The notes under the pieces: generated by a model | Told to the model about the DNA's origin: nothing | The model's database searches: none | The model's input: only the letters and a program-made list of their open reading frames with translations | NCBI RefSeq assembly: GCF_015477805.1 | Contig: NZ_JADLQL010000005.1 | Location: 372,001 to 436,000, forward strand | Reading direction: 5' to 3' | DNA from: Nocardia flavorosea | GTDB taxonomy: Bacteria > Actinomycetota > Actinomycetes > Mycobacteriales > Mycobacteriaceae | DNA: 64,000 nucleotides | Part shown: positions 58,606-64,000 of the stretch, one piece after another | Position numbering within the stretch: position 1 is the first letter of the stretch | Layout of the letters: the number at the start of each line of letters is the position of its first letter | Made by a program: the position numbers and the translations under genes

Positions 58606-58636
58606 ACATCGTCCCCCGCCCGGCGGGGGACGATGT
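58606..58636. terminator. 15-bp hairpin after the microprotein
   Basis: ACATCGTCCCCCGCC and its exact complement are separated by a single base in print (the true loop would open a few pairs). It lies between the microprotein and the lipoprotein gene. Probable terminator; no U-run. Confidence 0.6.
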
Positions 58637-58663
58637 CCACCTCGTGGAGTTACCATCCGGGCC

Positions 58664-59050
58664 GTGCAAAGACCCGCAGTTCTCCTGCCCGCCGCCCTCG
58701 TAGTACTCGCGGTCGCGACGGCCGCGTGCCAGAGCGATGGTGCGGAACCGGAATCCACCGCCGCCACCTCCTCCGTCGCGAACCCCGGTACCGCGACAAT
58801 CGACCAGGTGAAGGCCGGTTCCTTCGTCATCGGATTTCGCGGCGCCTTTCCCGGGCTGGCCGAAGGCCGCAATGATGCCGCGATCACGGCGATCTTCACC
58901 GAGACCTGCGCCGATATCCGGTCGGGTGAACCCGAGGATGCGGCCACCTCCGCGTTGACCGAACGCCTGGGCACCGCAGGCACCGCGCCGGCACCGGCGG
59001 AAACCCAGGCCGTCTATCAGATGGTCGCGGCGATGTGCGCTCAGCAGTAA
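58664..59050 (+). CDS. Putative lipoprotein
   Basis: A 128-residue protein. The signal (LLPAALVVLAVATAAC) gives a lipobox ATAAC, then a Ser/Thr-rich linker. The mature domain contains CADIRSGEPEDAATSALTER and closes with MVAAMCAQQ, two cysteines that may pair. It resembles the small DUF732-like secreted proteins of mycobacteria in size and layout. GTG start. Confidence 0.75.
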   Translation: MQRPAVLLPAALVVLAVATAACQSDGAEPESTAATSSVANPGTATIDQVKAGSFVIGFRGAFPGLAEGRNDAAITAIFTETCADIRSGEPEDAATSALTERLGTAGTAPAPAETQAVYQMVAAMCAQQ

Positions 59051-59153
59051 CAACCGCCCATACCGGTCTTTCCGGGCTATTTCGGGAACGGATTCGGACC
59101 GGACCGAATCAACGGCCCGAATTACCCGGAAAGGGCGAAAATACCCCGTTTGC

Positions 59154-59984
59154 TCATTCCGGCGTCCCGGCGCCCGGACCGAAAATCCCGGAGGCATAGC
59201 GCGCCGCCCATTCGGCGAACGTCATCGCCGGCCGCCCGAGGATTTCCGTGGCGACCCGATTGGGCGGCGCGGTGATCCCGTCCAGGCCGCTGAGCACATT
59301 GTCGACGTACCAGGTGGCGGTATCGCCCATGGTGGGTGTGAGTACCCGGATCGTCTCCTCGCGGGTCGACCGCACGAATTCGATTTCCCGGCCCAGTGCG
59401 GACGCCAGCTGAGCCAGTAGTTGCGCCCGGGTGAGTTTCTCCGGACCGGTCAGCGATAAGGCGCGGCCGATATGGTCGTCGCCGGTCAGCGCCGAGGCGG
59501 CCACGGCAGCGATATCGTCCATGGCGATCGGGGTGCTCCCGGCCTCGGGGTCGGGTTCGCGGACGGTGCCGGTTTCTCGGATCTGACGCGCCCAGATCTC
59601 GGTGTTCTCCATGAAATCCCCGGGCCACAGATGGGTCCACGCGAGACCGCTCGCCTCCACCGCATCCGAGACCGTGCCCCACCAGCTGTCGGGTTCGCCG
59701 GACAGATCGACGATATGCCGGACTCCCGCCTCCTGGGCCAGGGTCACCACTTCGGCCACGGTGTCCGGCGCCGGCGCCAGGTAAATCCGTTCGACTCCGT
59801 CGAACGCCCCGCGCAGGGTCTCCGGTTTGCGCACATATCCGCGCACGACCTCGACACCTTCCGGCAGCGCGGCTTTGCCGGGGTCCACCGTCAGCGCGCG
59901 GATATCCGGCACGCCGCGGGCCAGCAGTTCGTCTACCACCTTCCGGCCGATATTGCCGGTCGCCCCGGTGACCAGAATGGTCAT
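59154..59984 (-). CDS. NmrA-like NAD(P)-binding protein
   Basis: A 276-residue atypical short-chain dehydrogenase. ILVTGATGNIGRKVVDELLA binds the dinucleotide; the SDR catalytic Tyr-x3-Lys is not apparent, so it may be a quinone reductase (QorB-like) or a redox sensor. GGGAGGGA precedes the ATG on the minus strand. Confidence 0.88.
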   Translation of the reverse strand: MTILVTGATGNIGRKVVDELLARGVPDIRALTVDPGKAALPEGVEVVRGYVRKPETLRGAFDGVERIYLAPAPDTVAEVVTLAQEAGVRHIVDLSGEPDSWWGTVSDAVEASGLAWTHLWPGDFMENTEIWARQIRETGTVREPDPEAGSTPIAMDDIAAVAASALTGDDHIGRALSLTGPEKLTRAQLLAQLASALGREIEFVRSTREETIRVLTPTMGDTATWYVDNVLSGLDGITAPPNRVATEILGRPAMTFAEWAARYASGIFGPGAGTPE

Positions 59985-60393
59985 ACGTCCCTCCCATCGC
60001 GTGAAACACACCCCGGCTACGCTCTCCGGCACGGTGGACGGTCGTGGCGTGCAGGCCGGCATTCGGGTGTCCTGGGCCGCTGGGCGACGAGAACCGAAGT
60101 TCTCGGCTGGATTCGAACCTGGGCCCCCGCCGGAAAGGGCGATAACCGGCGCTGCTCCGGCCCGTCCACCACGGCGCGTGCCGACGGCGGCGACTCTAGT
60201 GGGCACGAGCACGGCTGTCCAACCCCTATTTTTTGGGACACCCGGCGTAGTAACCCCTGGCCGAACTTGCGCGACTACACAGATAACCGGCGGGCACCTG
60301 AGCCCCGGCGCCCAGGCGTCCGCCACCGAGACCGCCCTGCCCGAATCGAAGCGTTCGCAGCTCCGGTGAAGGCCCCGCCCCGAGGAAGTTCCG
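59985..60393. other. Intergenic stretch with two hairpins and a T-loop-like motif
   Basis: No gene is supported. CGAGAAC-CGAA-GTTCTCG (60088-60105) is a perfect seven-base stem. Right after it the minus strand reads GGTTCGAATCC, as in tRNA T-arms, but no cloverleaf can be built. Near 60207 TGTCC-AA and TTGGGACA form another weak dyad around a T-run. Confidence 0.5.
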
Positions 60394-60675
60394 ATGAGCT
60401 ATATCGATATCCTGGTCCGCCTGCACACCGAGGACCATCGGATTCTCACGGATCGAGCAGCCGTGAAGGGACGGACCGTCACCGAATTGGCGACCGAGGT
60501 TTTACGGGCCGGCATCCACAGCCGGGCCTGGGCGGTTCGCGAGGCCGCCTGGGAGGAGTATCGCACCACCCACCGGGTGGCGGCCACCGATGTGGATACG
60601 GCACGGGCGGCGTTCGTCGCGGGTTGGGAAACGGCCCACGGAAGAGTGGAGACCGCCCGTATGCCCGCTGCATAA
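60394..60675 (+). CDS. Hypothetical protein, ribbon-helix-helix-like start
   Basis: A 93-residue protein. The start SYIDILVRLHTEDHRILTDR with AVKGRTVTELATEVLRAGI has the strand-helix-helix pattern of small DNA-binding antitoxins, followed by a helical tail (AVREAAWEEYRTTH). No toxin gene is adjacent. Family uncertain. A hairpin terminator follows. Confidence 0.65.
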   Translation: MSYIDILVRLHTEDHRILTDRAAVKGRTVTELATEVLRAGIHSRAWAVREAAWEEYRTTHRVAATDVDTARAAFVAGWETAHGRVETARMPAA

Positions 60676-60701
60676 CGGGCCGGCTTCGGGCCATCGATTC
60701 C

Positions 60702-60722
60702 TGCGGGATCGGACATCCCGCA
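60702..60722. terminator. Hairpin after the RHH-like gene
   Basis: TGCGGGAT-CGGAC-ATCCCGCA, a perfect eight-base stem 27 bases past the stop. Confidence 0.6.
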
Positions 60723-60985
60723 GCGGTTGAAGGACCTGCTGTGGCCGTGGCGGGGCGGTCAGCGCGCCTTGTTCAGGCAGATTGATACAAGGTACGGGTA
60801 TATGGGAGTTTCCCGTGAAAGTTTCCCGCCGGTGCTCGGTTTCCCGTGGTTTTCCCGTCCCTCAGGTGGCCTGGCGGCACTGCTGTTGCGTGCGTCGCAG
60901 AGCGGTGGGGTCGACGGGACACCGGTTCCGCCCCATCGGATCCAGCCGGTTGAGAGCCGTGCGAATCGTGGGATGGTCGGGGCGC
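60723..60985. other. Gene-free stretch with four TTTCCCG repeats
   Basis: Lies past the 3' end of the RNase P RNA gene. Four copies of TTTCCCG, three preceded by G, lie between 60808 and 60857. No coding frame is convincing. Confidence 0.55.
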
Positions 60986-61403
<418 letters not shown>

Positions 61404-61453
61404 GCCGCACACGATACTCGCCGCCGGCGGCGGCCCGCGCCCCGCCCGTTCGA

Positions 61454-62083
61454 TCACGGGGCCGCCAGCAGTTCCCGTGCCAGGGCGCCGCCCCACCAAC
61501 TCTCGACCCGGTCCGGAGCCCATCCACGCTCGCCGGTCAGCACGGTGAACACGTCGATATTGCAGAGTGCGGCGTAGATATCGACGGCCTCGGGCACCGT
61601 GAGCCCCGGGCGCAGCACGCCATCCGGCCATCCGGAGAACACTCGAACGCGGGTCTCGTCGGCACGGCGGCGGCCGGCGCGATATTCACGCGCGAGTTCG
61701 GGTTCGGCGCGGCCGGCCTCCCGCAGCGCCACGATGACATCGCCGGCCCGCTCGAACAGCCGGCGGTCGTAACCGGCCATGGCCGACAGTTGAGCGCCCG
61801 GCCCGGGCGCGGTCTCCAGTTCGGCGATCATGCGCGGGAGGTCACCGGACAGGTCCGCGGCGTCGGCGAGGGCCCGGGTGAGCCCGGTTTTGTTGCCATA
61901 GGCCGCGTACACGGTCGGCACCGAGACACCGGCAGCCTTGGCGACCTCGCGCACCGTCGTGGCCGCCCACCCCCGGGTGACGAAAAGTTCACGGGCGCAG
62001 CGGGCGATATGCGCGGTGGTCTCCTGCGCCTGCGCGGTTCTGCGCAGCGAATCGTATCGGCGCCGGTCCGGCTCGCCGTCCAT
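61454..62083 (-). CDS. TetR/AcrR family transcriptional regulator
   Basis: A 209-residue regulator: IARCARELFVTRGWAATTVR, EVAKAAGVSVPTVYAAYGNK. It is divergent from a four- to six-helix membrane protein with only 37 bases between, including a dyad at the start codon, so it surely controls that gene and itself. Confidence 0.9.
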   Translation of the reverse strand: MDGEPDRRRYDSLRRTAQAQETTAHIARCARELFVTRGWAATTVREVAKAAGVSVPTVYAAYGNKTGLTRALADAADLSGDLPRMIAELETAPGPGAQLSAMAGYDRRLFERAGDVIVALREAGRAEPELAREYRAGRRRADETRVRVFSGWPDGVLRPGLTVPEAVDIYAALCNIDVFTVLTGERGWAPDRVESWWGGALARELLAAP

Positions 62084-62108
62084 GGTTCCCCTTTCGGTTT
62101 ACGTACCT

Positions 62109-62121
62109 TATATTGAATATA
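62109..62121. promoter_or_regulatory. Leaderless promoter and dyad at the membrane-protein start
   Basis: TATAT-TGA-ATATA is a perfect dyad. Its first part gives the -10 box TATATT six bases before the ATG, as expected for a leaderless transcript. A TetR dimer on the dyad would block it. Confidence 0.55.
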
Positions 62122-62849
62122 TGCTCAGAAAACTCGGCAGCGCCGTAGCCGCCCAGCGCATCGCCGGCGCGGCCGGAATCGGTTTCGCACTGCTCATAGT
62201 CGCCGCCAATCTCGTCCTCGTACCCGCCGGAATGCCCCCACCCGGTTCGTCCGCCGACGAGGCAATCGAATTCTTCCTGTCCGCCGACCAGCCCACCCTC
62301 GCGGTCTCGGCACTACTGCCCGCCGTATGGGCCCTGGCAACACTGTTCGCGGCCGGCGCGCTGGCAGCGACCACCCCCGCGGGCGGCCGGAATGCCTGGG
62401 CCTACGCCGGCTTCGCCGGAGTACTACTACAGAACGCCACCTTCACCGTCGTGGTAGCGGTACGCCTGGCGATGACGACGGTCGACGATCCGGCAGGTAT
62501 CGGCCCACTCTGGGCGCTGCACGAGGCGGTGTTCGGATTCAACGGCACATTCCTCGCCCTGGCGATGCTCGGACTCGGCACCGCCGGATTCGTCACCGGA
62601 TTGCTCGCCCGGTGGCAGCTGATACTCGGAATCGTAGCGGGCTGCTTGCAATTCGCGTCCGCGCTAGTCACCCCGCTGATCGTCACCGGTCACGGCCACT
62701 TCTCCCTGTTCGGCTTGGTCGGCTGGCTACTCTGGGCGGTGTGGCTCACCAGCTACGGAATCACCCTGATCCGCTCGGCCGGGCACACCCACCCCAACGT
62801 CGGAAATATGAGGTCGGCCGGTCATGCCGCCGATGCCCACCCGGACTGA
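62121..62849 (+). CDS. Membrane protein, possibly DUF4386-like
   Basis: A 242-residue protein with about six membrane helices (AGAAGIGFALLIVAANLVLV, ALLPAVWALATLFAAGALAA, and so on). The layout and GTFLALAMLGLGTAGFVTGL recall DUF4386 but no firm motif is seen. Regulated by the divergent TetR. Function unknown. Confidence 0.75.
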   Translation: MLRKLGSAVAAQRIAGAAGIGFALLIVAANLVLVPAGMPPPGSSADEAIEFFLSADQPTLAVSALLPAVWALATLFAAGALAATTPAGGRNAWAYAGFAGVLLQNATFTVVVAVRLAMTTVDDPAGIGPLWALHEAVFGFNGTFLALAMLGLGTAGFVTGLLARWQLILGIVAGCLQFASALVTPLIVTGHGHFSLFGLVGWLLWAVWLTSYGITLIRSAGHTHPNVGNMRSAGHAADAHPD

Positions 62850-62888
62850 CAACCGCGGTGAAACGACACCTCGGTACCGTCACTGATC

Positions 62889-63776
62889 ATGGAGCGTGTG
62901 GAGGTCGGCTTCCCGTCGGGAGGTCAGAAGTGTTCCGGCTGGCTGTACCTACCGGCCGGTCCGCCCAAACCCCGCCCGATCGTGGTGATGGGGCACGGGC
63001 TGGGAGCGAACCGGGAAATGGGTCTGGATCGGTACGCGCGGCGATTCGCCGCGGCGGGAATGGGGGTACTGGTATTCGATTACCGGCATTTCGGTAGCAG
63101 TGACGGCGAACCGCGGCAAACGGTGAATATCGCGCGGCAGCGCGAAGATTGGACCTCCGCCATCGCCTATGCGCGAACCCTGCGAGGTTTCGACGCTACC
63201 CGGATCGCACTGTGGGGGACCTCGCTGGGCGGCGGTCACGCGCTGTCCGTGGCACCCGACGACGCCTATATCGCGGCGGTCGTGGCACAGGTGCCGTTCG
63301 TCAGCGGCCTCTCCTCGGCCCTGGCGAAAGGCCCGATCAGCCTGGTGAAGGTCACCACGCTGGCGGTCGCGGATGCGCTGTTCGGCACGATATTCCGCAA
63401 ACCGGTACAGATCCGGCTCGCCGGGCGGAAACGGGCCACAGCGATGCTGACCGGCGCCGACGTACCGGCGGGGTTCGGCCGGCTGGCCGAGGAAAGCCCC
63501 GCCTACCGGCCGAAGATCCCGGCGCGCGCGGCTTTTCCGCTGCTGTTCGACCGGCCGGGCCGGCATGCGAAGGAACTGAAGATGCCGGTGTTGTACGCAT
63601 TGTGCGACAAGGATTCGATCACCCCGGTGAAACCCGCGCTGCGGACCGCGGGCAAAACCAAGCATGCACAAGTGAAGCGTTATCCCGCCGGGCATTTCGA
63701 TATCTATTTCGACGATCTGTTCGAGCAGGCCGTCTACGACCAGACCGAATTCCTGACCGCGGTACTGCGTCCGTGA
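62889..63776 (+). CDS. Alpha/beta hydrolase (dienelactone hydrolase-like)
   Basis: A 295-residue cytoplasmic hydrolase with VVMGHGLGANREMGLDRYA, FDYRHFGSSDGEPRQ, the elbow WGTSLGGGHAL, the acid in ALCDKDSITP and the histidine in PAGHFDIYFDDL. Substrate unknown. It may share the promoter of the membrane protein 40 bases upstream. Confidence 0.88.
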   Translation: MERVEVGFPSGGQKCSGWLYLPAGPPKPRPIVVMGHGLGANREMGLDRYARRFAAAGMGVLVFDYRHFGSSDGEPRQTVNIARQREDWTSAIAYARTLRGFDATRIALWGTSLGGGHALSVAPDDAYIAAVVAQVPFVSGLSSALAKGPISLVKVTTLAVADALFGTIFRKPVQIRLAGRKRATAMLTGADVPAGFGRLAEESPAYRPKIPARAAFPLLFDRPGRHAKELKMPVLYALCDKDSITPVKPALRTAGKTKHAQVKRYPAGHFDIYFDDLFEQAVYDQTEFLTAVLRP

Positions 63777-63830
63777 CGAGCGCCGCGATACCGGACAACT
63801 GCGCCGTTGCGGTACCGCGGTCGTGACGGC

Positions 63831-63850
63831 GGGCCGGTGATCGCCGGCCC
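63831..63850. terminator. Hairpin between convergent genes
   Basis: GGGCCGG-TGATCG-CCGGCCC lies between the hydrolase stop and the convergent DUF4870 stop. Confidence 0.65.
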
Positions 63851-63860
63851 CCGCCACCGC

Positions 63861-64000
63861 TCATTTCACGAACGAGACATTGATCGGGTACTTGTACTCC
63901 TCGCCCTTGTTGGCCGCCAGACCGGCAATGATCATGAAGACCAGGCCGGCGATCCCGACGATCGGGGCCAGGATGAGGCCGATCAGAACGATCATCAGCA
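63861..64000 (-). CDS. DUF4870 membrane protein, partial (3' end only)
   Basis: The minus strand encodes the last 45 residues of a protein cut by the window edge: a membrane helix (LILAPIVGIAGLVFMIIAGL), then AANKGEEYKYPINVSFVK. The NKGE-YKYP tail is the hallmark of DUF4870. The start lies beyond the window. Confidence 0.75.
   Translation of the reverse strand, partial: LMIVLIGLILAPIVGIAGLVFMIIAGLAANKGEEYKYPINVSFVK

Noticed and set aside
60088..60165. Possible tRNA gene on the minus strand
   Set aside because: GGTTCGAATCC looks like a T-arm, but the flanking stem has two mismatches, no acceptor stem pairs, and the only anticodon-like stem has a 12-base loop.

Overview
The window looks like chromosomal DNA of a Nocardia-type actinomycete (order Mycobacteriales). 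GC is very high, GTG starts and four-base stop/start overlaps are common, and several promoters look leaderless. The block glnA1 - RDD protein - DUF4191 protein, then glnE, glnA2, an exported lipoprotein hydrolase, panB and a CHAD protein is the glutamine synthetase/pantothenate neighbourhood of mycobacteria and nocardiae, here opened up by inserted genes. The genus is an inference; nothing in the window fixes the species.

Layout. 0.2-2.4 kb: a SulP transporter and its MerR regulator behind a 19-bp-spacer promoter. 2.7-7.4 kb: a TetR regulator divergent from a catabolic set (homogentisate dioxygenase-like cupin, alpha/beta hydrolase, class III CoA-transferase). 7.7-9.7 kb: a MerR regulator with a divergent SnoaL-like protein, and an HsaA-like flavin monooxygenase. 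9.8-16.5 kb: a six-gene unit encoding a coiled-coil protein, a RecB/Cas4-like nuclease, an unknown protein, an SF1 helicase, a subtilase and a small paralogue of the subtilase's N-terminal domain, then a membrane Ser/Thr kinase. This is the best candidate for an undescribed system. 18.5-27 kb: mostly housekeeping or poorly known genes (FAD monooxygenase, DUF4178-DUF4247-DUF350-spermidine synthase-like cluster, methyltransferase/TetR pair, GerW-like, DUF4287, WYL regulator/glyoxalase pair, Smr protein). 27.4-29.7 kb: polar amino-acid ABC transporter with a binding protein-permease fusion.

29.7-37 kb is the accessory part: a truncated HAD gene, a WhiJ-type XRE/DUF5753 regulator with its DUF397 partner, three coupled unknown genes, then a lower-GC island with two WXG100-like proteins, an ESX-type toxin with a lysozyme-like C-terminus, a membrane protein that is a candidate immunity factor, and a DUF4926 protein. 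A broken PIN toxin-antitoxin locus lies on each side, each with its antitoxin intact.

37-57.9 kb is nitrogen and CoA core metabolism. glnA1 has a complete four-half-site GlnR box; GlnE adenylylates GlnA1; glnA2 and panB follow. Inserted between glnA1 and glnE are an M20 peptidase, a sodium symporter with its 42-residue partner (flanked by a duplicated end of the M20 gene), a monoacylglycerol lipase-like enzyme, a TetR with a truncated MFS pump, an HPr-like protein and an intact VapBC pair. 58-64 kb holds small secreted or lipoproteins, an NmrA-like reductase, the RNase P RNA gene on the minus strand, a TetR/membrane protein pair, an alpha/beta hydrolase and the end of a DUF4870 gene cut by the window edge.
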